NCBI GenBank assembly: GCA_029007785.1
Contig: JAQXIM010000015.1
Location: 1 to 49,604 of the forward strand
Length of the DNA: 49,604 nucleotides
Direction: 5' to 3'
From: Clostridiales bacterium
GTDB taxonomy: Bacteria; Bacillota; Clostridia; Lachnospirales; Lachnospiraceae
Shown: one piece after another, positions 17,144-24,916 of the stretch
How positions within the stretch are numbered: position 1 is the first letter of the stretch
Layout: every line of letters starts with the position of its first letter
Position numbers and translations under genes: made by a program
The notes under the pieces: generated by a model
Database searches by the model: none
Seen by the model: only the letters and a program-made list of their open reading frames with translations
Told to the model about the DNA's origin: nothing

Positions 17144-17743
17144 ATGAATCAAAACGCAACAATGGGAATGCGTATCAAGGCGCTTCGCAAAGAAAAGAAG
17201 TATACACTGAAACAATTGGCCGAAGAGACTGGTCTTTCGATTGGATTTTTGTCTCAGCTGGAAAGAGGTATGTCTTCCATTGCTGTAGATTCACTGGCAA
17301 AGATTGCATCTATTCTTGGAGTTAGCCTCTCTACTTTTTTCTCAGATGCAGAGGCTCTGTCACAGGATCCGGTATCTCATTCTTTTGAGCGCCATTGGAA
17401 TGCGGTAAGTACAGAGATTGCTCAGTCTATTTTGAGTAAAGACCTTTATGGATACGATATTTTGCCGAGAATGGTTCAGCTGATGCCGTCGGCAGATGGT
17501 TCAGGAGACGATGGTGCCATCCATCGTCACTCCGGTGAAGAATTCATTTTTGTACTGGAAGGTGTGGTTACAGTTTATTGTAATGACTGTGAATACACCC
17601 TTTATCCTGGGGACAGCATACAGATTCATTCGAACTGCCCTCACAACTGGGTGAACCACACGAACAAAGTAGCCCAATTGCTTTCCGTAAGCTATCCGAA
17701 TCCTTTCAAGGAAGAACGGGAAGGAATCAAGGTACAAGGATAA
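17144..17743 (+). CDS. XRE-type regulator with C-terminal cupin domain
   Basis: An N-terminal helix-turn-helix of the XRE/Cro type spans about residues 9-63 (GMRIKALRKEKKYTLKQLAEETGLSIGFLSQLERG). A cupin sensor domain lies at about 115-190, with the metal-site-like HRHSGEEFIFVLEGVVTVY and YPGDSIQIHSNCPHNWVN. This is the PuuR-like architecture that usually senses a small metabolite. It has its own promoter and terminator, so it is a single-gene unit. A target is not evident; neighbouring hypED are possible but unproven. Confidence 0.9.
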   Translation: MNQNATMGMRIKALRKEKKYTLKQLAEETGLSIGFLSQLERGMSSIAVDSLAKIASILGVSLSTFFSDAEALSQDPVSHSFERHWNAVSTEIAQSILSKDLYGYDILPRMVQLMPSADGSGDDGAIHRHSGEEFIFVLEGVVTVYCNDCEYTLYPGDSIQIHSNCPHNWVNHTNKVAQLLSVSYPNPFKEEREGIKVQG

Positions 17744-17755
17744 GACGAGAAAAAA

Positions 17756-17797
17756 ACAGCACCGCAGAGTCCGGGATAAGGATTCGGCGGTGTTTTG
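17756..17797 (+). terminator. Terminator after the cupin regulator
   Basis: CACCGC (17760-17765) pairs with GCGGTG (17787-17792), with an inner AGTCC/GGATT stem, followed by TTTTGTT. Confidence 0.85.
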
Positions 17798-17824
17798 TTG
17801 CCATGCAGATGGAAAGGAGAAAAC

Positions 17825-18505
17825 GTGGTTTTCGTAGATATGATGGATGCTGAAGAATGGATGAAATCAGAGTTTCGTCCTGCTTTGTCCTCACTTCTTT
17901 CCCCCATGCGGCGTCAGGAAATGGAGTCCATCCGGAACCCGAAAGCCTATGGTGCCTCTGCAGCAGCAGAACTCCTTCTTCGGGGATCGCTGAAAAAAAA
18001 GCGGCAGCTTCCGGAAGATGGATGGACCTGGCAGAGGCAGGAGGGAGGAAAGCCCTGGGTAAAGGAACTGGGAAAAACACAGTTTAATTTGTCCCATTCC
18101 GGCACCTTTGCCGCCGTCGCCTGGGGAGACGGTCCCATTGGCGTGGATATTCAGCAGGTCGTTTTCGGCAAGCAGGTCATAGCAGAACGCTGTTTTTCTG
18201 ACCTGGAAAAGCAGCAAATCAGGGAAAGCAGTAACCCGGATCAGATTTTCAGTATGATTTGGGCAGCCAAGGAAGCTTATCTGAAATGGCTGGGAACCGG
18301 GCTGCGCCGCCCCCTCGGTTCGGTGGAAATCCATCTGGAGCGAGGCGAAGTGTATGATCATGAAAGAAATACGTTTCAAAAAATTTCCGTTTCTCTGGTG
18401 ACAGAAGAGTTGGTTCTTGCTGTCTGTGCCGACGATGACTGGGACGGAAAGGTTACCTGGTGGGATACGGATACATTATTTTCGTGTTTAACGGAAAGGA
18501 GATAA
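17825..18505 (+). CDS. 4'-phosphopantetheinyl transferase, Sfp type
   Basis: Moves the phosphopantetheine arm of coenzyme A onto a carrier-protein serine. The superfamily signature is present: FNLSHSGTFAAVAW, then PIGVDIQ, then MIWAAKEAYLKWLGTGL with the catalytic W-x-x-KE-A. The start is placed at GTG 17825, because AAAGGAG lies 7-8 bases upstream; an upstream TTG at 17795 lies inside the preceding terminator. About 226 residues. No carrier protein, polyketide or peptide synthetase is in the window, so the target is unknown. The next gene begins 8 bases later. Confidence 0.9.
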   Translation: MVFVDMMDAEEWMKSEFRPALSSLLSPMRRQEMESIRNPKAYGASAAAELLLRGSLKKKRQLPEDGWTWQRQEGGKPWVKELGKTQFNLSHSGTFAAVAWGDGPIGVDIQQVVFGKQVIAERCFSDLEKQQIRESSNPDQIFSMIWAAKEAYLKWLGTGLRRPLGSVEIHLERGEVYDHERNTFQKISVSLVTEELVLAVCADDDWDGKVTWWDTDTLFSCLTERR

Positions 18506-18513
18506 AACAAATT

Positions 18514-19359
18514 ATGTTCTGGGATATCTTGATAGATACCTTCTTAGATGGAATTAAGACGCTGCCATTTCTTTTTCTTGCTTTTCTCCTGGTGGAATGG
18601 GCAGAGCATCATGCCGGCAGCTTTTTTCAGAGAGTGATGATGAAATCCGGAGGATGGGGAGTTGCTTTGGGCGCTCTGCTGGGCTGTGTTCCCCAGTGCG
18701 GTTTCTCTGTGCTGGCTGCCAATCTTTACTCAGCCGGAATTATTACGGTAGGAACACTGATCGCTGTATTTGCATCTACATCGGATGAAGCTGTATTAAT
18801 TCTTATGATGAATCCGGAAAAATGGCATTTGATTCTCCGTCTGATTCTCTGTAAGGTGATCATCGCTGTTGCGGCAGGATTTATTATTGATCTTCTGTCA
18901 AAGAAATGCTTCCATTGGAAAAAGAAAGAGATTAAAGATTTCTGCGGCCATTGCGGATGCAATTCCAATCATGGGATTTTGAGACCGGCCCTCAATCATA
19001 CGGTGCGGATTTTTGTTTATCTTTTTGTGATTACTCTGGTATTGAATACTATCATGGAAGTAGGCGGGGAAGATTTCCTGCAGACTTTGTTCCTGGAAAA
19101 TTCTGTTTTCCAGCCCTTCCTCACTTCCCTGGTGGGATTGATTCCCAACTGTGCCGCCTCGGTTATCATGGCTCAGCTGTTGATGCAGGGAACGATCCAG
19201 TTTGGTTCTGCGGTGGCTGGTCTGGTATCCGGTGCCGGCGTAGGTATTCTTGTTCTTTTTGGAACGAACAAAGAGCGGAAAGAAAACTGGATGCTGCTGG
19301 GACTGCTTTATGCAGCGGCATGTATCAGTGGTTTGGTTTTGAACTTCATTTTCGTATAA
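18514..19359 (+). CDS. Putative metal exporter-like permease (ArsP_2/DUF2899 type)
   Basis: A membrane protein of about 281 residues with two related halves. Each half has a Pro-containing GxxPNCxx-type motif: LLGCVPQCGFSVLAANLYSAG in the first and LVGLIPNCAASVIMAQLLMQG in the second. This internal repeat and the Cys/His-rich cytosolic loop FCGHCGCNSNHG (middle of the protein) fit the family annotated as putative manganese or arsenic-type transporters. The metal is unknown. The ATG at 18514 is used, with GGAAAGGAG upstream. It is probably in one operon with the transferase gene. Confidence 0.82.
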   Translation: MFWDILIDTFLDGIKTLPFLFLAFLLVEWAEHHAGSFFQRVMMKSGGWGVALGALLGCVPQCGFSVLAANLYSAGIITVGTLIAVFASTSDEAVLILMMNPEKWHLILRLILCKVIIAVAAGFIIDLLSKKCFHWKKKEIKDFCGHCGCNSNHGILRPALNHTVRIFVYLFVITLVLNTIMEVGGEDFLQTLFLENSVFQPFLTSLVGLIPNCAASVIMAQLLMQGTIQFGSAVAGLVSGAGVGILVLFGTNKERKENWMLLGLLYAAACISGLVLNFIFV

Positions 19360-19390
19360 GGTTTGCTTAGAGGAGCCATTTTTCGCAGAA

Positions 19391-19462
19391 AATGAGCGGA
19401 TTTCGAATGGTTGATTCGATTTTGAGAGTGTAAAGCACGAAAAAATCGACGGGAAGCTCATT
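19391..19462 (+). repeat. Structured dispersed element, copy A
   Basis: Three nested stems. Outer AATGAGC (19391-19397) pairs with GCTCATT (19456-19462). Middle TCGATTTT (19416-19423) pairs with AAAATCGA (19442-19449). The apical GTGT (19428-19431) pairs with GCAC (19435-19438) over an AAA loop. A related copy lies at 34384-34444. It sits between the permease and the carboxypeptidase, where no ordinary terminator is seen. Confidence 0.65.
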
Positions 19463-19518
19463 TGTCTGGCAACTCATAAGATGGAATTTTTTGCATAGAA
19501 TAAGAGAGGACTGGCATA

Positions 19519-20766
19519 ATGACAGGCAGGAAGCCGGAAGGGGGTTTTTCTATGCGGAAATATCCGAAAAAAAACAGAATGAGAAGATTTTTTGTTGCAG
19601 GAAAAGAACAAAGCAGAGTGGCCCGGATTTGTATGCTGGTTACTCTGCTTATGTTTCTTCTGGCTCCGACGGAAAAAAATGTACGAGGAGAGCCGACAGC
19701 AGGGCCGGGGCAGCTGTATGCGGAAAGTGCTGTGCTGATGGATGGAGACAGCGGGCGGATTCTTTATGATAAGCAGGGGGATCAGGTCATGCCCATGGCC
19801 AGTACCACAAAAATCATGACTTGTATTCTCGCTCTGGAAACCCAGGATCTTTCTCAAAAATGTACGGTCAGTGCTTATGCTGCTTCCATGCCGGAGGTCA
19901 GTCTTGGGGTTCGGGAAGGCGAACAATATATATTGGAAGATTTGCTGTATGCTATGATGCTGGAGAGTGATAACGACGTGGCTGTCGTTGTGGCGGAAGC
20001 GGTGGCCGGAAGTGTGGAAGAATTTGCTGCAAAAATGAATGAAAAGGCTAAGGCACTCCAGTGTAAAGATACTCATTTTGTCACTCCGAATGGTCTGGAT
20101 GGTCAGGATGAGGAAGGAGCCCATTCGACAACGGCCCGGGATCTGGCAAAAATCATGCGGTATTGTATTCAGAATGAGGATTTTTGCCGGATTACAGGAA
20201 CAGACAGCTGGGATTTCACGGACTGCAGCAGCCAAAGAAGCTTTCACTGTGATAATCATAATGCATTCTTATATCAGATGGAGGGAGCCTTCTCGGGAAA
20301 GACCGGATTTACCGGAGCGGCAGGATATTGTTATATTGGTGCCTTTCGCCGGGATGGGAAAACCTTTCTGGCAGCTATTTTAGCAGCCGGCTGGCCTCCT
20401 CATAAAGAATACAAGTGGTCGGATATGAGAAAACTCATGGAATACGGTCTGGAAAACTATGATTTTTGTGAAATCTCTTCGGAAGATATTATATTGGAAG
20501 AAATGCCGGTAACCGGAGGCAGGGAAGAATATGTTCATCTTCGAACGGTTCCGGAAGAAGGAAGTATTCTTGTGGGAGAACAGGAAGAGGTGGAATGGGA
20601 GATAAAAATGCTGGATCAGATTCAGGCTCCCGTTTGTGAGGGGATGACAGTAGGCTATGCCATGCTGAAGCTGGATGGGATGGTGGTACGGATCACTCCT
20701 GTCGTAACGGATGGAAATGTAGATGAAAAGACGGGGTTCTGGCTGCGGATCCGTTCTTTGTTCTGA
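19519..20766 (+). CDS. D-alanyl-D-alanine carboxypeptidase, second copy (DacB-like)
   Basis: A secreted S11-family penicillin-binding protein that trims peptidoglycan stem peptides. Motifs: SxxK as STTK (MASTTKIMT), SxN as SDND (MLESDNDVAVV) and KTG (FSGKTGFTGAAGYC). A basic N-terminus precedes one hydrophobic segment (ICMLVTLLMFLLAP), so export is likely. The start is uncertain. ATG 19519 has an AGAGGA-like site, and ATG 19552 has AAGGGGG at good spacing. The second would remove 11 residues. It differs clearly from the dacF product at 7280-8644 and may act in vegetative cells or at another sporulation stage. Confidence 0.9.
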   Translation: MTGRKPEGGFSMRKYPKKNRMRRFFVAGKEQSRVARICMLVTLLMFLLAPTEKNVRGEPTAGPGQLYAESAVLMDGDSGRILYDKQGDQVMPMASTTKIMTCILALETQDLSQKCTVSAYAASMPEVSLGVREGEQYILEDLLYAMMLESDNDVAVVVAEAVAGSVEEFAAKMNEKAKALQCKDTHFVTPNGLDGQDEEGAHSTTARDLAKIMRYCIQNEDFCRITGTDSWDFTDCSSQRSFHCDNHNAFLYQMEGAFSGKTGFTGAAGYCYIGAFRRDGKTFLAAILAAGWPPHKEYKWSDMRKLMEYGLENYDFCEISSEDIILEEMPVTGGREEYVHLRTVPEEGSILVGEQEEVEWEIKMLDQIQAPVCEGMTVGYAMLKLDGMVVRITPVVTDGNVDEKTGFWLRIRSLF

Positions 20767-20781
20767 TTCTGCTCGGTGGAG

Positions 20782-20810
20782 TTCACAAACCATATTTTAT
20801 GTGTTAAGAT
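20782..20810 (+). promoter_or_regulatory. Promoter of the flavin reductase-cob genes
   Basis: TTCACA (20782-20787), a 17-bp spacer and TAAGAT (20805-20810). A CCGTAT (20860-20865) and ATACGG (20875-20880) inverted repeat follows just before the Shine-Dalgarno and may be an operator. Confidence 0.55.
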
Positions 20811-20895
20811 GAAAAATGCCGGGCATGAAGCCCGCAAAAAAACAACAAAGAAACAAAAACCGTATACTGTGAGAATACGGAGCAGGAGGTAACAT

Positions 20896-21414
20896 ATGAG
20901 TACAATGTGGAAAGAGTGCAAAGCGGAAGAACTTCAGAAAAATGCATTTGAAATGATTGGAAAAGAGTGGATGCTGGTAACTGCAGCAAAGCCGGATGGA
21001 ACGGTGAATACCATGACGGCTTCCTGGGGCGGTCTGGGAATTCTGTGGGGAAAACCTGTGGCATTCGTTTTCCTTCGTCCCCAGAGATATACAAAGGAAT
21101 TTGTAGATTCCTCCGAATGCTTCAGCCTGTCCTTCTTTGGAGAAGAATATCGTCAGGCCCTGAAATATCTGGGAACCGTTTCCGGAAGAACGGAAGATAA
21201 GATTGCAAAGACTGGTTTGACCGTAGCAAAAGATCAGGAGATTCCTTATTTTGAAGAAGCTTCCATGGTATTGGAATGTCGGAAAAGATACCAGCAGAAT
21301 CTGGAAGAGGGATGTTTCCTGGATTCCGAATATTGTGACAAATGGTATCCCGAAAAAGACTATCATACCATGTATGTGGCAGAAATCGAAAAGATCCTTT
21401 GCCGGGAAGATTGA
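20896..21414 (+). CDS. Flavin reductase-like FMN-binding protein
   Basis: A small cytosolic flavoprotein of the flavin reductase domain family (172 residues). Typical features are WMLVTAAKPDGTVNTMTASWGGLGILWGKPVAFVFLRPQRYTKEFV near the N-terminus and a cysteine in the SECFSLSFF strand. Enzymes of this family reduce free FMN or bind it tightly; the partner here is unknown. AGGAGG precedes the ATG. It lies 26 bases upstream of cobS, and since flavins are used in cobalamin assembly, a shared role is conceivable but not shown. Confidence 0.85.
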   Translation: MSTMWKECKAEELQKNAFEMIGKEWMLVTAAKPDGTVNTMTASWGGLGILWGKPVAFVFLRPQRYTKEFVDSSECFSLSFFGEEYRQALKYLGTVSGRTEDKIAKTGLTVAKDQEIPYFEEASMVLECRKRYQQNLEEGCFLDSEYCDKWYPEKDYHTMYVAEIEKILCRED

Positions 21415-21440
21415 TTGGTCAGGACAGGAAGGATTGAAAC

Positions 21441-22196
21441 ATGTGGAACTCTTTATTAATTGCTTTTGCCATGTATTCTAAGATTCCTGTACCCCAGGCA
21501 GAGTGGACAAAAGAAAACATGCGTTATGTCATGTGCTTTTTTCCCTGGATTGGAATTTTCATCGGTCTTCTGGAAGTGTTGGCTTTCTGGGGAATGAAGC
21601 AGATCGGCTTTGGATTTTTGTTCTCTGCCGTGATCCTGACGATGATCCCCATTCTGATAACCGGAGGAATTCATATGGATGGATTCATGGATACCATGGA
21701 TGCCAGAAGCTCCTGGGGAGACCGGGAGAAGAAACTGGAAATTCTGAAAGATTCCCATACCGGTGCCTTTGCGATTCTGGGTTGTGTTGTTTATTTTGTT
21801 CTGTCCATGGGTGCCTGGAGTGAAATGACGGAAAGCGGGATCAGAGTGGCAGCCTGCTGCTTTTTCTTCTCCCGCTGTCTTAGTGGATTGGCAGTAATGG
21901 TTTTCCAGGGGGCAAAAAACAGCGGTCTGGCAGCAGCTTTTCGTGATGCCGCCCAGAAGCGAACCGTAAGAAACGTGCTTTTGGCGGAACTGGCTCTTTG
22001 TATGCTTTTCATGATATGGCTGGATCTTCGCCTGGGAATTGCCGCAGCTGCAGCAGGTTTCCTTGTTTTTGCATATTATCGATGGTTTTCTTATCGTGAT
22101 TTTGGCGGGATTACCGGAGACCTGGCAGGATATTTTCTGCAGCTCTGCGAACTGGTTCAGATTCTGGTTCTGGCTGTTCTGACAAAGCTTGTATAA
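21441..22196 (+). CDS. cobS: Adenosylcobinamide-GDP ribazoletransferase (cobalamin synthase)
   Basis: CobS is an integral membrane enzyme that joins adenosylcobinamide-GDP with alpha-ribazole (or its 5'-phosphate) in the last steps of coenzyme B12 assembly. The conserved metal-binding block is clear: GGIHMDGFMDTMDA followed by KDSHTGAFA. Several membrane helices and the closing FGGITGDLAGYFLQLCE motif are also present. The length, 251 residues, is normal. The following gene encodes the matching phosphatase. No B12 riboswitch was seen upstream. Confidence 0.96.
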   Translation: MWNSLLIAFAMYSKIPVPQAEWTKENMRYVMCFFPWIGIFIGLLEVLAFWGMKQIGFGFLFSAVILTMIPILITGGIHMDGFMDTMDARSSWGDREKKLEILKDSHTGAFAILGCVVYFVLSMGAWSEMTESGIRVAACCFFFSRCLSGLAVMVFQGAKNSGLAAAFRDAAQKRTVRNVLLAELALCMLFMIWLDLRLGIAAAAAGFLVFAYYRWFSYRDFGGITGDLAGYFLQLCELVQILVLAVLTKLV

Positions 22197-22255
22197 AGAC
22201 TTTTCTGAAAGCAGAAAAACCAACAGAAAAACCGACAGAAAAGGAGGATGACGGG

Positions 22256-22831
22256 ATGAAAGTGGACTGGCTGCGGCATGGTCAGACGAAAGGAAATCTG
22301 GAACAGAGATATGTGGGGACCACCGATGAACCGCTGACTCTTTCCGGGAGAGAACAGGCTGCCGGTCTGAAGCTGGAACAGCCGGAGATGGTCTTCATCA
22401 GTCCCAGAATCCGATGCCGGGAAACGGCAGAACTCGTCTATCCCGGGTGTCCTCTTACCGTTATTTCGGAACTGGCAGAATGCAGTTTTGGGGAATTCGA
22501 ATATAAAAACTACCGGGAACTCAATGGAGATCCCAGATATCAGCAATGGATTGACAGCGGAGGTACCCTGGGTTTTCCAGGAGGAGAAAGTCGGGAAGCC
22601 TTTTCCCATCGTTGTCTTCGGGGATTTCAGAAAGCTGTTTTTATAGCGGAATCCCGACAAGTCAGTCACATCAGCTTCGTGGTTCACGGCGGAACCATCA
22701 TGGCTGTTCTGGAAAAAATGGGAAATCCGAAAGGAGAGTATTTTTCCTGGCAATGCAAAAATCTGGACGGTTTTCAAACACGTTGGGATGGGAAGAACCT
22801 GAATATTCTGAAAAAAATGAACACGGTATAA
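22256..22831 (+). CDS. cobC: Histidine phosphatase, likely alpha-ribazole phosphatase
   Basis: A phosphoglycerate-mutase-fold phosphatase. The catalytic histidine is in the N-terminal WLRHGQTKGN (RHG motif), and the second catalytic histidine is in FVVHGGTIMAV. The SPRIRCRETAELVYPG and CSFGEFEYKNYRELNGDP segments resemble alpha-ribazole-5'-phosphate phosphatases. Being directly after cobS supports the cobC role of removing the phosphate in nucleotide-loop assembly. GGAGG lies before the ATG. Another phosphatase substrate cannot be excluded by sequence alone. Confidence 0.85.
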   Translation: MKVDWLRHGQTKGNLEQRYVGTTDEPLTLSGREQAAGLKLEQPEMVFISPRIRCRETAELVYPGCPLTVISELAECSFGEFEYKNYRELNGDPRYQQWIDSGGTLGFPGGESREAFSHRCLRGFQKAVFIAESRQVSHISFVVHGGTIMAVLEKMGNPKGEYFSWQCKNLDGFQTRWDGKNLNILKKMNTV

Positions 22832-22944
22832 GACATATCAGGCAGAACAACGGCTCCGGCTGTTTCCGATTTCATCATCTTAAAATTTGTTGGGAGAAAA
22901 ATAAAAAAAATATCAAAAATCGGACAGAGAACTTTAATTTTTTC

Positions 22945-22973
22945 TTGATAAATTATTCTTTATGCTTTAAGAT
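22945..22973 (+). promoter_or_regulatory. Promoter of the oxaloacetate decarboxylase operon
   Basis: TTGATA (22945-22950), a 17-bp spacer and TAAGAT (22968-22973), 50 bases upstream of the first gene's ATG. Confidence 0.7.
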
Positions 22974-23026
22974 ATACAAAGGAGAAAATTGAGTTTTCAA
23001 AACTAAATAAAAAAGAGGTGAGACAA

Positions 23027-23371
23027 ATGAGTTTAAGTGTTAATTGGGGAGAAGCCATCGGTAATACCCTGGTCGGTCTGGGAACAGTATTTCTTGTTCT
23101 GATCTTTTTGATTCTGGTTATTTCCTTGTTCAAATATGTAAATCAGTTTGAACAGTCCAGAAAACCGGCTGCACCTGCCGCAGCTCCCAAAGCAGCTGCT
23201 CCTGCTGCCCCTGTTGCTCCCGCTGCTCCTGTTGGTCCCGGAACCATGAACAATGCAGTTGTTAATGTTGCAGATGAAGTGGAAGGTCCTGTCGCTGCAG
23301 TGATCCTTGCTGCTGTCGCAGAAACCTGCGGAGGCAATTTCAAAGTAACATCCATTAAGAAGAGAAAATAA
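23027..23371 (+). CDS. oadG: Sodium pump decarboxylase, gamma subunit (OadG family)
   Basis: A small membrane subunit. One transmembrane helix lies near residues 12-35 (NTLVGLGTVFLVLIFLILVISLFKYV), followed by an Ala/Pro-rich flexible linker and a short basic C-terminal tail. In the oxaloacetate decarboxylase complex gamma holds the alpha and beta subunits together. The ATG at 23027 is chosen over the upstream GTG at 23018, which lies within the AGAGGTG ribosome site. First gene of a four-gene operon. Confidence 0.88.
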   Translation: MSLSVNWGEAIGNTLVGLGTVFLVLIFLILVISLFKYVNQFEQSRKPAAPAAAPKAAAPAAPVAPAAPVGPGTMNNAVVNVADEVEGPVAAVILAAVAETCGGNFKVTSIKKRK

Positions 23372-23394
23372 TTCAAACGAAGGAGAATTCAAGA

Positions 23395-23742
23395 ATGAGT
23401 ACTTACAAAATCACCGTAAATGGCGTAGCCTATGACGTAACTGTAGAAAATACCGGAGCACCTGCAGCAGCACCCGCTCCTGCAGCAGCACCCGCAGCAG
23501 CACCTGCGCCTGCAGCAGGCGGAGCCGGAGCAACTCGTATTGAAGCTGCGGTTATCGGTAATGTTTGGAAAATCACCGCTGCTGTTGGCCAGACTGTCAA
23601 TGTTAATGATCCTATCGTAATTCTGGAATCCATGAAGATGGAAATTCCTGTAGGTGCTCCCAAGGCTGGTGTGATTGCTTCCATCGACGTAACAGAGGGT
23701 AAACAGCTTGAGGTTGGTGATCTGATCGCCACCATGAACTAG
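23395..23742 (+). CDS. Biotin carboxyl carrier protein of the decarboxylase
   Basis: The C-terminal 70 residues form a biotinyl domain with the biotin-accepting Lys81 in ESMKMEIPV. The N-terminal 20 residues are followed by a hinge made almost only of Ala and Pro (about 22-42), which lets the biotin arm swing between active sites. In many species this domain is fused to the alpha subunit; here it is a separate 115-residue protein. AAGGAG precedes the ATG. Confidence 0.93.
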   Translation: MSTYKITVNGVAYDVTVENTGAPAAAPAPAAAPAAAPAPAAGGAGATRIEAAVIGNVWKITAAVGQTVNVNDPIVILESMKMEIPVGAPKAGVIASIDVTEGKQLEVGDLIATMN

Positions 23743-23770
23743 TAATCCGTTGTAAAGGAGGACTTCTATC

Positions 23771-24898
23771 ATGGGTAATATTGCTGAAACGATTTCGAAC
23801 TTAATTAATCAGACAGCATTCACAAATCTGTACTGGGGAAACTATGTGATGATCATCATCGCCTGCGTTTTCCTGTATCTGGCCATTGCAAAGGGATTTG
23901 AGCCCCTGTTGCTGACTCCCATTGCTTTTGGTATGCTGCTGGTAAATATCTATCCGCCTATCATGGAAGAAGGCGGCCTGCTTCATTACTTCTATCTTCT
24001 GGATGAATGGGCAATTCTTCCTTCCCTGATTTTCATGGGTGTAGGTGCGATGACTGACTTTGGCCCGCTGATTGCCAACCCCATCAGTTTCCTGTTGGGT
24101 GCTGCAGCTCAGCTGGGTATCTATGTAGCTTATTTCCTTGCTATGATCATGGGATTCAACGGTGCTGCAGCTGCTGCCATCTCCATTATCGGCGGTGCAG
24201 ACGGCCCTACCTCCATTTTCCTGGCAAGTAAACTGGGACAGACCAGTCTGATGGGACCCATCGCTGTAGCTGCTTACTCCTACATGTCTCTGGTTCCGAT
24301 GATCCAGCCCCCCATCATGAAAGCTTTCACAACGGAAGCAGAGAGAAAGATCAAAATGCCTCAGCTGCGTCCTGTATCCAAGCTGGAGAAGATTCTGTTC
24401 CCCATTGTTATTACTATCGTTGTATGTATGCTTCTGCCTACCACTGCTCCTCTGGTTGGTATGCTGATGCTGGGTAACCTGTTCCGTGAGTGCGGTGTTA
24501 CCAGACAGCTGCAGGAGACTGCTTCCAACGCTCTGATGTACATCGTAGTTATTTTCCTGGGAACCTCTGTAGGTGCCACCACTTCTGCAGGTGCTTTCCT
24601 TCGTCTGGATACCATCAAGATCGTTATCTGCGGTCTGATCGCATTTGCATTTGGTACCTTCGGCGGCGTTATTCTGGGTAAACTGCTCTGCAAGGTGACC
24701 CACGGCAAGATCAATCCTCTGATTGGTTCTGCAGGTGTATCTGCCGTACCTATGGCAGCCCGTGTATCCCAGAAGGTTGGTGCTGAGGCAGATCCCACCA
24801 ACTTCCTGCTGATGAATGCTATGGGCCCCAACGTTGCCGGTGTTATCGGTACTGCAGTAGCAGCCGGTACTTTCATGGCAATCTTTGGTGTGGTTTAA
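23771..24898 (+). CDS. oadB: Sodium-translocating decarboxylase, beta subunit
   Basis: This membrane subunit decarboxylates carboxybiotin and uses the energy to pump sodium ions out. Many transmembrane helices are present. The conserved segment ISIIGGADGPTSIFLASKL contains the aspartate used for ion coupling (GGADGPT), and the second-half block LIGSAGVSAVPMAARVSQKVGAEADPTNFLLMNAMGPNVAGVIG is highly conserved. Length 375 residues. Codons are well optimised, like the other genes of this operon. Confidence 0.97.
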   Translation: MGNIAETISNLINQTAFTNLYWGNYVMIIIACVFLYLAIAKGFEPLLLTPIAFGMLLVNIYPPIMEEGGLLHYFYLLDEWAILPSLIFMGVGAMTDFGPLIANPISFLLGAAAQLGIYVAYFLAMIMGFNGAAAAAISIIGGADGPTSIFLASKLGQTSLMGPIAVAAYSYMSLVPMIQPPIMKAFTTEAERKIKMPQLRPVSKLEKILFPIVITIVVCMLLPTTAPLVGMLMLGNLFRECGVTRQLQETASNALMYIVVIFLGTSVGATTSAGAFLRLDTIKIVICGLIAFAFGTFGGVILGKLLCKVTHGKINPLIGSAGVSAVPMAARVSQKVGAEADPTNFLLMNAMGPNVAGVIGTAVAAGTFMAIFGVV

Positions 24899-24916
24899 TC
24901 TAGGAGGATGTGAAAA

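Noticed and set aside
21415-21440. Cobalamin riboswitch before cobS
   Set aside because: Only 26 bases separate cobS from the flavin reductase gene, and no B12-box motif is seen there or before that gene.
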